From Plazaster borealis (Eukaryota; Echinodermata; Asteroidea; Forcipulatida; Labidiasteridae): 64,000 nucleotides of DNA. The translations under genes and the position numbers were made by a program. The notes under the pieces are model-generated. The model had not been told where the DNA came from. It searched no databases and was given only the letters and a program-made list of their open reading frames with translations. The stretch lies in the NCBI GenBank assembly GCA_021014325.1, contig CM037463.1, forward strand, positions 372,001-436,000, written 5' to 3'. This document shows positions 1-10,389 of this stretch, one piece after another (the first letter of the stretch is position 1; every line of letters begins with the position of its first letter).

Positions 1-733
1 TGGGGTATCATACGCAACCATGAGTTATTGTGGTAATGACATCAGATAGATTGGGTGACTTGGGGTATCATACGCAACCATGAGTTATTGTGGTAATGAC
101 ATCAGATAGATTGGGTGACTTGGGGTATCATACGCAACCATGAGTTATTGTGGTAATGACATCAGATAGATTGGGTGACTTGGGGTATCATACGCAACCA
201 TGAGTTATTGTGGTAATGACATCAGATAGATTGGGTGACTTGGGGTATCATACGCAACCATGAGTTATTGTGGTAATGACATCAGATAGATTGGGTGACT
301 TGGGGTATCATACGCAACCATGAGTTATTGTGGTAATGACATCAGATAGATTGGGTGACTTGGGGTATCATACGCAACCATGAGTTATTGTGGTAATGAC
401 ATCAGATAGATTGGGTGACTTGGGGTATCATACGCAACCATGAGTTATTGTGGTAATGACATCAGATAGATTGGGTGACTTGGGGTATCATACGCAACCA
501 TGAGTTATTGTGGTAATGACATCAGATAGATTGGGTGACTTGGGGTATCATACGCAACCATGAGTTATTGTGGTAATGACATCAGATAGATTGGGTGACT
601 TGGGGTATCATACGCAACCATGAGTTATTGTGGTAATGACATCAGATAGATTGGGTGACTTGGGGTATCATACGCAACCATGAGTTATTGTGGTAATGAC
701 ATCAGATAGATTGGGTGACTTGGGGTATCATAC
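1..733. repeat. 60-bp tandem array, 12 identical units plus 13 bp
   Basis: Twelve consecutive 60-bp lines are identical, starting tggggtatcatacgcaacca, and a 13-bp partial unit follows at 721-733. The array runs off the left edge. It lies in the intron after the P1-motif exon of the minus-strand receptor, and its last partial unit contains that exon's GT donor. Identity this complete implies very recent expansion or homogenisation. Confidence 0.97.
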
Positions 734-936
734 CTCGCTGCTGATCTACGCCTTTTCCTTGGTTCAATAATTCTCTCTCGCTAGGATTGGCATTGATTGG
801 AGAGAGGGTCATTGCTGTTTCCATGCTACTCTTTTTCATAACATTTCCTTCGTGGCTACTCCAAAGATCAGGAGGTGCTGGTGTACTTCCTACTGCTTTA
901 CCATTCTGGGACACTGCATGGTACCCAGTCAGGTTG
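734..936 (-). CDS. DCC/neogenin-family receptor, cytoplasmic exon with P1-like motif
   Basis: This 203-nt exon encodes about 67 residues. The motif APPDLWSSHEG matches the P1 motif (PPDLWIHHE) that follows the membrane segment in DCC and neogenin. The acceptor is the tcag before CAACCTG. That choice keeps the phase 2 left by the previous exon; a second AG about 22 nt further in would break it. The donor is CGAG/GTATGA, leaving phase 1. The residues after P1 (SMETAMTLSPINANPSERE) are polar and of low complexity, like the linker between P1 and P2 in the family. P2 and P3 would lie left of the window. The domain shown to bind DCC partners in vertebrates is therefore present at least in part. The family assignment rests on P1 plus the FN3 exons upstream. 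Confidence 0.85.
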
Positions 937-1165
937 CTGATGAACAAGTACACAGATGAGTTACCATTGAATAACAATTCAATCCATAAGAAACTGAAGG
1001 AAATCTGTGTCAACATTGAATTCAAAACTTGTGGACGTTTATTCATTACACATTTGAGATAGTGTAGTAAAAATAGAAAATAAAGTTAGTTTGTTACAAA
1101 TTTTTGCGAAGACAATTATCCTCATGATTAATTCCTAATTATCCTCATCGTGGCCTCTGGTTACC

Positions 1166-1300
1166 GGGTGCGCTCATTGGTCTAGTGGTTGAGACATCTA
1201 GTCTAGAATAAGGGGGTCGTGGGTTTGAATCCCACCAAAGCCTTTAGGACTCTGAAGTATACAATCTTATTACAAATCGGTGTAAGGGTAAAACCTAAAC
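1166..1300 (+). repeat. tRNA-like SINE fragment
   Basis: A box-A-like stretch (gtctagtggttgaga) and a box-B-like stretch (gggtttgaatccc) are about 45 bp apart, as in a tRNA-derived SINE head. The following phrase, a variant of ggtgtaagggtaaaacc, recurs near 17,120 and 63,783. No convincing full cloverleaf was found, so this is not called a functional tRNA. Confidence 0.5.
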
Positions 1301-1341
1301 TAACGTCATCATTCCATCACCAAAAATATAAAAGAACTTAC

Positions 1342-1711
1342 GCCAATCCCTTTGTTTTCTTTCTTTCCCTGTATGCCTGACCACAGCAGACACACGCCGA
1401 TGCCCCACAGCAGAACTTCAACCAACACTTTGCACAATCATCTTCATCGTCACAACAGCAAGGACAGCAAGCAGCAAAGCAGGCTGCTATTGGTCCACAG
1501 ATCGGAGCGCAACAGCCGCAGATGTCCTCGCAGAAAGACGCACAGCACGGACAGCAACGAGCACAGCAACCACAGCAACCACACATGAAGCAGAGCAAGA
1601 GGAGTACAGCTAAGATGATAATGAAGAGGATGGCCAAGATGATGAGGAGCCACAACCACCAAGGAAATCCCATTGCACCAGCTGCAGCAAGAGGAGGTCC
1701 TGAAGATGGCT
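1342..1711 (-). CDS. DCC/neogenin-family receptor, transmembrane exon with Cys-rich cytoplasmic tail
   Basis: This 370-nt exon enters in phase 1 (acceptor ttttaacag/AGCC) and leaves in phase 2 (donor ATTGGC/GTAAGT). It encodes a short extracellular stalk (EPSSGPPLAAAGAMG), then a hydrophobic span from FPWWLWLLIILAI to LLLL, then 70 residues holding 28 cysteines (CC and CxCC patterns, one acidic DDEDD patch), then a basic RERKKTKG. FN6 ends in phase 1 and joins it directly, or through the 33-nt microexon. The downstream exon carries the P1 motif, so this is the membrane exon of the receptor. Vertebrate DCC has only a few cysteines here, one of which is reported to be palmitoylated. The expanded cysteine tract is unlike any DCC/neogenin tail I know. 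It could be a heavily acylated or metal-binding segment. Confidence 0.8.
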
Positions 1712-1876
1712 CTGTTAAAACAAAGAAGTCAAGAATAACACTTGTAAACAAAATAGCAATTATTCTTCTTAGTATCACCAACAATGACACAAGAGTGACA
1801 CAAGAGTGACATATTATGTGAAATCAGAAATCAAAAGAGTTAGTAATACTGAGGGTTGTGTCAAAATGGTGAAAGG

Positions 1877-2053
1877 ATAATAATAATAATAATAATAAGA
1901 CTTGTAATGCGCACATATCCACCCTGCTGGGTGTTCAAGGCGCAGATACATTGATAAGGGAATAAAAGAGTGTTTAAAACCGGCAGGATCATGGCCGTGC
2001 AATAAAGGACTGAGCCAAAGGCAAAGTCCTTTCTTGCACAGCCACGACCCATT
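1877..2053 (-). repeat. SINE 3' end with (ATT)n tail, reverse orientation
   Basis: On the minus strand the block ends with gcgcattacaagtc followed by att repeats. The SINE tails at 45,400-45,480 and 53,835-53,925 have the same kind of ending: a gcgc/aagcgcc box, then ata or ttataa, then (ATT)n. Confidence 0.55.
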
Positions 2054-2779
2054 CATAAATACCTTTCCATTAAAACATCAACAAATCTTTAAAAGTTGAG
2101 AACAAATCTGACAGTTTAGCCTCAGCTCACCTTGACTCTGCGTCAAAATTCTATCCATGTGTTGAGCACCAAGTAGCTCCTCCCGCAAGTTTCAAATTTG
2201 CGCCATTCAGTTTCAAACTATCGCGCACAAGTTTTAAACTTGCACAAGCCAGATATCCAACTTAAATTGGGCCGTGAAATTTGCTTGCTCCGCGCAATCA
2301 TCTGATAACGCCCTCTATTGACTCAATAAGGTCAGGCTATGTTTAAGCACTGCTAATCGTGTTTATATTGCATGTTTAAACATTGCCACATGATCTTCTC
2401 TCGACCAAACAGAATGAATAAACTGCCCCAGGTATTTATAAATAAAAGTACTTTCCTTGGCTGAAGGTAGTGGTAAGAAAAAGATATGCTAGATATATAC
2501 ATATAAGTATTATGAAAAAAACAACAATTAAACATATTTCTTCATATATTTACGTCTGCATTTCACAAATACAATCACAGAGTTGAATGGAAAGTATATT
2601 ATTATAGGTTCTACAAGGGGATTAAACAACCTGATAGCACTGTACCTGAGGTGAAAAGAATGAAACTTTGTGAAAGGATGATAAACAGGGAAAAAATCAC
2701 AATAAACAGAAGATGATACTGATACAAAAGTTTACATACTTAAAAGTTTGGATCAGAGAATGTTTTTTTTATTAAAGGC

Positions 2780-3790
2780 AACCAGTATAAAAACAGGAAC
2801 ACTGGGAAACGTATTTGGTTTCACAGATGAGCAACCACTATAAAAACAGGAACATTAGGAAACTTATTTGGTTTCACAGATGAGCAACCACTATGAAAAC
2901 AGGAACATTAGGAAACTTATTTGGTTTCACAGATGAGCAACCACTATGAAAACAGGAACATTAGGAAACTTATTTGGTTTCACAGATGAGCAACCTTTAT
3001 GAAAACAGGAACATTAGGAAACTTATTTGGTTTCACAGATGAGCATCCTTTTTGTAAACAGGAACATTAGGAAACTTAATTGGTTTCACAGATGAGCAAC
3101 CTTTATGAAAACAGGAACATTAGGAAACTGATTTGCTTTCACAGATGAGCAACCTTTACGAAAACAGGAACAATAGGAAACTTAATTGGTTTCACAGATG
3201 AGCAACCTTTATGAAAACAGGAACAATAGGAAACTGATTTTGTTTCACAGATGAGCAACCACTATGAAAACAGGAACATTAGGAAACTTAATTGGTTTCA
3301 CAGATGAGCAACCTTTATGAAAACAGGAACAATAGGAAACTGATTTGGTTTCACAGATGAGCAACCTTTATGAAAACAGGAACAATACGAAACTGATTTG
3401 GTTTCACAGATGAGCAACCTTTATGAAAACAGGAACAATAGGAAACTGATTTGGTTTCACAGATGAGCAACCTTTATGAAAACAGGAACAATAGGAAACT
3501 GATTTGGTTTCACAGATGAGCAACCTTTATGAAAACAGGAACAATAGGAAACTGATTTGGTTTCACAGATGAGCAACCTTTATGAAAACAGGAACAATAG
3601 GAAACTGATTTGGTTTCACAGATGAGCAACCTTTATGAAAACAGGAACAATAGGAAACTGATTTGGTTTCACAGATGAGCAACCTTTATGAAAACAGGAA
3701 CAATAGGAAACTGATTTGGTTTCACAGATGAGCAACCTTTATGAAAACAGGAACAATAGGAAACTGATTTGGTTTCACAGATGAGCATCA
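2780..3790. repeat. 53-bp minisatellite, about 19 copies
   Basis: The unit is about 53 bp and contains gtttcacagatgagcaacc and aaaacaggaacaatagg. The left copies (2,780-3,100) differ from each other; the right copies (3,400-3,780) are nearly identical. The array lies in the intron between the 33-nt microexon and the transmembrane exon. It has no coding significance. Confidence 0.93.
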
Positions 3791-4018
3791 CGCACATATC
3801 AAAAAGGAATACAGCATGCAAGGAAACATGACTGTCAGGAATTGTTTTCTTCTGGGGAGTTGGGGGAAATGGCTTTAGTGTTGAGCACCTTGTTTTTGAT
3901 CATCGCTCAGATCGAAGTCCACAGCTACATTATGCCAAGGCAAGTAAAAACAGATAAAAATAAACACAATCATACTACTTTTCAGGAAAGTTACTGCCTT
4001 TCTAAAAAATATGACATA

Positions 4019-5171
4019 AGGCCTAAAAAAAAAAAGTTTTTATTGCCCTTTTGGCTAAAAAATCGGGAGGGTCGGTCGGTCGCTTTTTAAAAAAAATTTT
4101 TTTAAAGAATACGTCAGACGAGGAAAAAACACAGTAGATATGCACACAACTTTATGTTTTCAACCATTTTAATATTCTCAAAGTAGTATACATTCATATG
4201 GTGGATACAAAACATAAAAAAACGTTTTAAAACTTGATGTATGAATAAATAAAATAATAATATACGTATGAAGTTGTTTCTCAACATCAGGCCTGTGAGT
4301 GGACCATTAAAAAAAAAGCGGAAAAATACAACCATGTAACAATGATGGAAGTGGAGCTCCGCCACGCCGAAACTCTTGATAGATGCCGCTCTAAACACTA
4401 ACGTTCAATCGGAAAAGAAATTGACGCGTGCGATGAAAACTGCCACGCAAGGAAAAGGTTTAAAAAAACAAACAAAAAAACCGGACCAAGACGGAAAGAA
4501 ATCTTACATTATTCTGTAAAATAATAATTTTTGTTCAGCCAGGGTATCCATCACGCACTTGTTTTGCCCCATGGAGGAATGGTTGCACCGACATCTTGAT
4601 TGATGTTCGAAAACATGACGCATTCAATACCACGCCGAGCCGTGCTTAAAAGTGCGTGTACATGCATATACATGTACATGTACATGCAATGCCAACGATC
4701 ACACAGCGCCCTCTATTGGCAAGGAGTTGCAACACAAGTGCGTGATGGATACCCGCCCATTCACGTTGCGCACTGCATGGCAGCATGGAGCAAGGACATA
4801 GGATTTACGGACTTCGTGTCATGTGTGTGCTGTATGATGTATACGTAGCAGGCCGACCGGGAAAATTCGTCACGTCTTTTTATCTCACATTTTAAAAAGG
4901 CAGAAATAAAAAATCGGCACGGTCAATGAGAAAGCGGAGATTTCACAGGCCTGCAACATAAAACAATATAATTTTGCAAAAGAAACATAAAAACATCGAG
5001 GTTTCTATCTTAAATGTCGTTTACTGGGAATCAAAGTATAAAATACTTCAAACAAAATAAAAAAATCGCCATTTAAAAAAACAAAAAACAAAAAAAAAAC
5101 GCGACCGTGGATTTCAGATTTTTTGGGTCGGTCGGAAAAGGGCAATAAAAACTTTCTCTTTTTTTAGGCCT
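4019..5171. mobile_element. Non-autonomous DNA element with long terminal inverted repeats
   Basis: The left end aggcctaaaaaaaaaaagtt followed by tttattgccc is repeated in inverse at the right end (gggcaataaaaac ... tttaggcct at 5,139-5,171). Both arms also carry a gggtcggtcgg block. The arms are about 75-80 bp and enclose about 1 kb without a transposase-like ORF. The interior has a run of tacatg repeats near 4,665-4,690. A target-site duplication is not obvious. Confidence 0.75.
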
Positions 5172-5746
5172 AAAGCTTGTCACACAATGAAACTCACAGA
5201 TATCAAATTTGCTGTGGACATATGATCTCCACATAAATTGACATTGCTGTGGCATGCTACGCTTGTCCCTACCTACTACTTCAAATTATCGTATCCAACT
5301 GTTTTATATCACCTACATGATCTTCTAGCAAAAATGTTTAAAACATTAAAAAAAACATCTGTAAGAGAAATATTTTCTTAAAATGATAACCTGAATTTGA
5401 CAAGTTGTGGACTGTAATTTGAACAGAATGACAAAAGGATATTTGAAAACCTGGAAAGGCCCACATTATGGTTTTCTAAAAATCAGCAAAACTTAAACCT
5501 AGCCTACAATCCGCTTGCATGAACATATAACAAACTTTAACACAAACATACGCTCTTAGTGAAAGTGATTATGTGAGCACATAACTAGTCTTGACTGATG
5601 TCAATATAGCGGCCCACAGTCATGCCGTTTTCTTTAAATATAATTGTTCCTAATTATTATCCTAATTAAAATGTACAGCTATTTTTACAGCAACCACAAA
5701 TACCTCAGAAATTCTTTTAAGAGTGGTTAAAGTCCAAGGTACAAGG

Positions 5747-6182
5747 CAGTGTTGTAGGTCTTGAGACCGGTTTCGGTTCTGAGAAAGGTCTCGAGGCCAA
5801 AATTGTCATGTTCTCGACTAATTCCAGGTCTTAACTTTGAAAACTCGGTATCGGAGCTAAGGTCTCGGGGTCTCGTGCCAAGATCTTTTGAGACTTTAAT
5901 TTCATAATAATTCAAAAATATAAAAATTGAAAAAGAACCCAAAAGAATACGTATAATTTTCAAACTCGCCGAGCTGCATTTTTTTTCTCCCATACCATAA
6001 AGTGGCTACATGACAACTTTAGTGAAGGCTGAGCGAAGCCATCATACAGGGCAAAATCATTGGAACATCATTTATTCATTGAAAATTAAGAAAGTTTCCA
6101 GTCCAGATTTGTTTCAGGTCTCAGTATTGGTCTCAGAGGGGAGGTTTCGGTCTCAGACTTTGTGGTATCAACTACAACGCTG
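5747..6182. mobile_element. hAT-like non-autonomous transposon
   Basis: The ends are CAGTGTTGTAG and CTACAACGCTG, an inverted pair. A second inverted block of gagaccg/cggtctc type lies just inside each end. The flanks are gtacaagg (5,739-5,746) and gtacaaaa (6,183-6,190), an 8-bp duplication with 6 of 8 matches, as expected for hAT insertion. The interior has many ggtctcg words but no transposase. Confidence 0.7.
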
Positions 6183-6534
6183 GTACAAAAATGCAAGCCC
6201 AGATGTGCTAAGATCTGTCATTATTCACATTGGCTTCCCATTGTGTCACGCATTCAATCATTCATGTTTTTATTTCTCTATTTTGCCTTACACTGTTTAC
6301 ATAAACTGGAAATAAACTATACATTGAATTGAAATGAATTAAATACGTTGGCCATCTGTTTCTATCTGTTGGCCATCAGCTCGCCAACAATGTCGCTGCA
6401 CACACATCGCTCTACAAGAATGTGTTTGCAAATGTTTGAGGACATCTACAATATTCAGGCAAACAGAATGCAGCCGTCTTTCAAATTTTTCTTGTGGTGA
6501 TTCTTGATAAACAGAAAGTTGGGTAATTTCTTAC
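6183..6534. other. Intron, no gene seen
   Basis: This is intron of the minus-strand receptor. It contains only AT-rich unique sequence and a short direct repeat (gttggccatc at about 6,348 and 6,368). Confidence 0.5.
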
Positions 6535-6567
6535 CTGGGTTTAGTGGTATAGGTGGCACGATGATAG
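6535..6567 (-). CDS. Candidate 33-nt microexon, FN6-to-membrane linker
   Basis: The minus strand reads tctgctttctag, then 33 nt, then GTAAGAAA, so a strong acceptor and donor flank 11 codons. Entry and exit are both phase 1, matching FN6 (exit 1) and the membrane exon (entry 1). The peptide is AIIVPPIPLNP, a proline-rich stalk. It can be skipped or included without shifting the frame, so it is probably alternative. Neogenin genes in vertebrates have short alternative exons, which fits. No RNA support is available; the call rests on splice sites and phase. Confidence 0.6.
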
Positions 6568-7902
6568 CTAGAAAGCAGAATGGAAGTGCACGCAGTGTGG
6601 TGTGGTGTGGTGGTGGGATGATGGAATGAAAACACAAGGAAATAAACAACATTCAGTAATAAATTAACAAAATTGAATAATAAACAATCAAAACCAAGCC
6701 ACAAAATGAAAAACAACTAAACAAACGATCATGATGCGTGATAGGAACGATGATTAACATAACAAAGTGCTTTTTTTATTTTACTCAAAACAATATCAAA
6801 TAATGTTAATTTATAATTTAAAATATCAATGTCAGACCAACCAGCTATAATTGTATTTTCTCTTGCAAACGCGTTAAATTAATTACCATCACCTCACAAT
6901 TATAGTTTTTTGGGGGACAAAATGTGTTTGTAATGACTATAAATAGTCAAAAACCCATTTCTCAAGAAATATCTTCGCCATAAAACTTTTTTTTAAAGAA
7001 GTATTCCTGAAAAATGACGAAGCTCCCACCTGGACAACTTTTTGGATAAGGAAACTTTTAGTAGTCTCATACTTCTGGCAACCAAGTTTTATAAAGTTTC
7101 TCTTGATTACACTATCAGGCATGATATTTGGTCCTTGGAAAAAGGAACATTTTATAGCGTACAAGAGCTGATCTACATGGTGTAGATTAATACACTTTTC
7201 AGGCTATTTAATCACAAGTTGTCAGATTTTTCCAAGGGCAAACAAATCAGAAATCGGACTAAAGTAGGAATAATGTCATGCATGCACCACAAAGTATTTC
7301 CTCAGTATGTACCTTCTCAAAACAATACCTGAGGTTGTCTAAAAATGACAAAAATGCTTATCATTTCATGAATGTGCTGTAAAACACACTCATTGACTAA
7401 TCAGAGAAAAGTCCAAACCATCCTGTGATGAATATTGGCTTGGACTGGTTCTCTGTTCATGTTTGATTAAGTAGGTACATTTGTCAATTGATTATTTCTG
7501 TTCTAAGATGCATCAACCTGATCTTTTGCCAAATTGATAGTGAATAAAAAGAAAAGAAAAAAAGAGAGGAATTTAGGATCTTTCTTTTGAGATACTGAAT
7601 GAAAACAAAAAATCACCAATTAAAGACCGGACATAATCTTACGTTGCTAGCAGCCATGTATAAACAAAATCTGCATTTCACAGTGTTTCATGCATTGTAG
7701 TGGCACATGGGAAAATATGTACTGTGTTTTTATTTTGAAACATCATCACCTGTCAAATTTGTTTGGAGAAAACATTCTAAATTGTTGGGTCACTTTTGCG
7801 ATGCAACAGCACTGAACAATAAGGGTCCAATTTCATGTTCCTGCTAATTGAACCCAGAACTTTGTGACATTAACCAACACAATAATACTGAACATGCATT
7901 AC
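6568..7902. other. Intron, no gene seen
   Basis: AT-rich intron. A gtgtggtgtggtg microsatellite lies at 6,595-6,615, which reads as a pyrimidine/CA-rich tract upstream of the microexon on the minus strand. No domain, RNA gene or clear repeat element was recognised in the remainder. Confidence 0.5.
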
Positions 7903-8097
7903 CTGTAGGTGTTGATGCAGCTACAACATCAGATATTGCTCCCTCTCCTTTGCTAGTATGAGCTTGGATCTTAAAGTAATACTTCGTGTCTGACGTCAAT
8001 TGATGAATTGTCTTAGTCAGGTCCTCTCCTGTGATGTAATCCATGATCCAATCTGATTCATCATTTGAATCGGTCGTAGAGTAGTAGATTGTATATC
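7903..8097 (-). CDS. DCC/neogenin-family receptor, FN3 domain 6, second exon
   Basis: A 195-nt exon, phase 1 to 1, acceptor tttcttatag/GATATAC and donor CCTACAG/GTAATG. It encodes the second half of a fibronectin type III domain. The diagnostic pieces are GYTIYYSTTDSN (strand C), an SDWIMDYITG loop and KYYFKIQAHTSKGEG (F-G region). The DW-M---I-G pattern and the following YYFRIQAR-SKG-G pattern are those of FN6 in DCC and neogenin, the domain involved in netrin and, in neogenin, RGM binding. It joins directly to the exon at 8,540-8,647. Confidence 0.9.
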
Positions 8098-8102
8098 CTA
8101 TA

Positions 8103-8330
8103 AGAAATCAAGAAGTCAAGAAATCAAATGAATCAAATGAATCAAATGAATCGATGAATCACTGAATCACTGAATCACTGAATCACTGAATCACTGAATC
8201 ACTGAATCACTGAATCACTGAATCAATGAATCACTGAATCACTGAATCACTGAATCAATGAATCAATGAATCAATGAATCAATGAATCAATGAATCAAGG
8301 AATCAAGGAATCAATGAATAAATAAATAAA
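8103..8330. repeat. 8-bp tandem array (gaatcact / gaatcaat)
   Basis: An 8-bp unit gaatcact drifts to gaatcaat and then gaatcaag, about 27 copies. It begins about 5 bp from the FN6 second-exon acceptor, so on the minus strand it occupies the branch-point and pyrimidine region as attgattc/agtgattc repeats. Confidence 0.95.
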
Positions 8331-8539
8331 GGGTGCTTTGGCAAAATATATTAAAGAAAATACTTTACAGTTCAAATGAGTTTTCAATCTTTTCTTGACA
8401 ATGTCCATAGAGTAGAGAGATCCTTCCATAATATAGGTGCTACACTGGTAAATGCACAGTAAACGACCATTGGTATTGATAGATCAGCATGGGTGGTAAA
8501 CTTTTTTTTTTTAATCAAAAAAAGGAGAAGATTTCTCAC

Positions 8540-8647
8540 CTGTTATTTGCCCATTTGGGTTTTTAGGTGGTTGCCAATTCAGTCCTAATGCAGTTGATGA
8601 ATTTTCCACACGAACAACAGTCAGAGACCTTGGTGGGGAACCTGGAG
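8540..8647 (-). CDS. DCC/neogenin-family receptor, FN3 domain 6, first exon
   Basis: A 108-nt exon, phase 1 to 1, acceptor ctttttacag/CTCC and donor ATAACAG/GTGAGA. The peptide begins APGSPPRSLTVVRVENSS and contains LGLNWQPPKNPNGQITG, with the B-strand tryptophan of an FN3 fold. The position and PP---NG-IT pattern match the start of FN6 in DCC/neogenin. The intron before FN6b is short (442 nt). Confidence 0.9.
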
Positions 8648-8821
8648 CTGTAAAAAGATTCAAATCAAGCAGAAGTGAAGTCAATGTTCAACGGTTTACA
8701 TGAATTCCTTTGAGAAGTATAAAATAAAATTATCTATTTATCGAACAAAGTGAAAAGTACGTGCGTGCAAGATTTCTATTAGATAATGTGGTCATAGGAA
8801 TAAAATTCATTTTATAAAAAG

Positions 8822-9066
8822 CCCTTTTCACATTACAGAGAAAATTCCCAGGAAATGAAACACCAGGAAACTCCCACAGGTTTAACCCACAGCCACCCCA
8901 TGTTCATTCCACACTTGATGCAATTTTCCTGGGAGGAACAAAACACTCAGTATGCTAACCCCCGGGGTTGCCATGCTTAATCCTACTCCAAAGAAGAGGT
9001 AGCTATTTCCTGGAAATGGCTACTTTCTGGGAAATGCCATAGTTAGTATTTCAAGTGTGAAAAGGT
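8822..9066. mobile_element. MITE-like palindromic element
   Basis: The ends ccttttcacattacagag and the inverse aagtgtgaaaaggtc form imperfect terminal inverted repeats about 245 bp apart. Internal words such as cccaggaaat/tttcctgg are also inverted. No coding capacity. Confidence 0.6.
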
Positions 9067-9234
9067 CAACCAAAATCAATCAAAGCTAATCTTGTGTATG
9101 GTTAGATATTCCATTGTAATGTTGAACTTAAAATGCAAACAGTGTTAAATCTTCTAGATTTATAACACAAACACCTGATTAAAACTAGCAAGGAAACAAA
9201 CTCAGTAAAACTTATTAACAAGAAGACTACCTAC

Positions 9235-9389
9235 CAGCCTCAAAAGTCTTGTTAGTTGTCACAAGACCATAATTGCTATGACCACCTCCTTCTCCACTAT
9301 CAGATGCTTTGACTTCAAACTGGTACTCCGTAAAGGGATTCAGGTTATCAATGACGACAGACAGGTCCGATGAGTTAATGTACATATAT
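9235..9389 (-). CDS. DCC/neogenin-family receptor, FN3 domain 5, second exon
   Basis: A 155-nt exon with acceptor tttatggacag/ATATATG and donor GAGGCTG/GTAGGT. It enters in phase 2, matching the AA left by the first FN5 exon, and leaves in phase 1. It encodes YMYINSSDLSVVIDNLNPF followed by TEYQFEVKASDSGEGGG, the D to G strands of an FN3 domain. The corresponding human DCC FN5 second half has the same L-SY--TGL-P-T-YEF-V plan. Confidence 0.88.
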
Positions 9390-9569
9390 CTGTCCATAAA
9401 GAAGACAATATGAATTACCTTTTGACTCCATGTTAAGAAGAAGGTAATCCCTACAATTTAAATGAGCACAATGTTAAATTGTATTTCCTTCTCTCACCCC
9501 TCAAATTTACATCACTTGAAACTATTGGTGATATAAGTTAATACAACATACTAAACAGGACAAGCATTC

Positions 9570-10312
9570 AGTCCATGGTAGGGCAGGCTACCAGGCAATC
9601 AATGGTACATACAGGCTACCAGCCATTTTATGGTACCAACAGGTTACCAGCCATTTCATGGTACCAACAGGCTACCACGCAGTTCATGGTACCAACAGGC
9701 TACCAAGCAGTTCATGGTACCAACAGGCTACCACTTAGTCCATGGTACCAACAGGCTACCACGCAGTTCATGGTACCAACAGGCTACCACTTAGTCCATG
9801 GTACCAACAGGCTACCAGGCAGTTCATGGTACCAACAGGCAACCAGGCAGTCCATGGTACCAACATGCAACCAGTTAGTCCATGGTACCAACAGGCTACC
9901 AGGCAGTTCATGGTACCAACAGGCTACCAGGCAGTTCATGGTACCAACAGGCTACCAGGCAGTTCATGGTACCAACAGGCTACCAGGCAGTTCATGGTAC
10001 CAACAGGCTACCAGGCAGTTCATGTCACCAACAGGCAACCAGTTAGTCCATGGTACCAACAGGCAACCAGTTAGTCCATGGTACCAACAGGCTACCAGGC
10101 AGTTCATGGTACCAACAGGCTACCAGGCAGTTCATGGTACCAACAGGCAACCAGTTAGTCCATGGTACCAACAGGCTACCAGGCAGTTCATGGTACCAAC
10201 AGGCTACCAGGCAGTTCATGGTACCAACAGGCAACCAGGCAGTTCATGGTACCAACAGGCAACCAGTTAGTCCATGGTACCAACAGGCAACCACTTAGTC
10301 CATGGTAGTTCA
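9570..10312. repeat. 28-bp minisatellite, about 26 copies
   Basis: The unit is about 28 bp, ggtaccaacaggctaccagg plus cagttcat, with variant units carrying cagttagtccat. Long ORFs in several frames on both strands result from the periodicity. It sits in the 1.2-kb intron splitting FN5. Confidence 0.95.
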
Positions 10313-10389
10313 TGACATTGGAGCCTGTGCTCCTCTTTTGATATTATTTAAAGATTTAAATTTTAATTTAAAGATTTACAGACTATTTT

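Noticed and set aside
1..733. CRISPR-like array of identical direct repeats
   Set aside because: Units are contiguous without variable spacers, in an intron of a eukaryotic gene: a minisatellite.
914..936. Alternative acceptor for the P1 exon (ccatgcag/TGTCCC)
   Set aside because: It would need phase 1 input, while the upstream exon leaves phase 2. The tcag/CAACC acceptor keeps the frame. Could be used only with another upstream donor.
1352..1809. Plus-strand ORFs rich in His/Gln opposite the Cys-rich exon
   Set aside because: Shadows of the minus-strand transmembrane exon, whose frame shows a membrane span, splice sites and phase agreement.
3842..4090. 82-codon plus-strand ORF with a hydrophobic start
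   Set aside because: It runs from unique intron sequence into the TIR of the 4,019-5,171 element. No splice or domain support.
9575..10298. Overlapping ORFs of 82-231 codons on both strands with GTNRLPG/YQQAT repeats
   Set aside because: They arise from the 28-bp minisatellite, occur in several frames at once, and lie in an intron bounded by well-supported FN5 exons.
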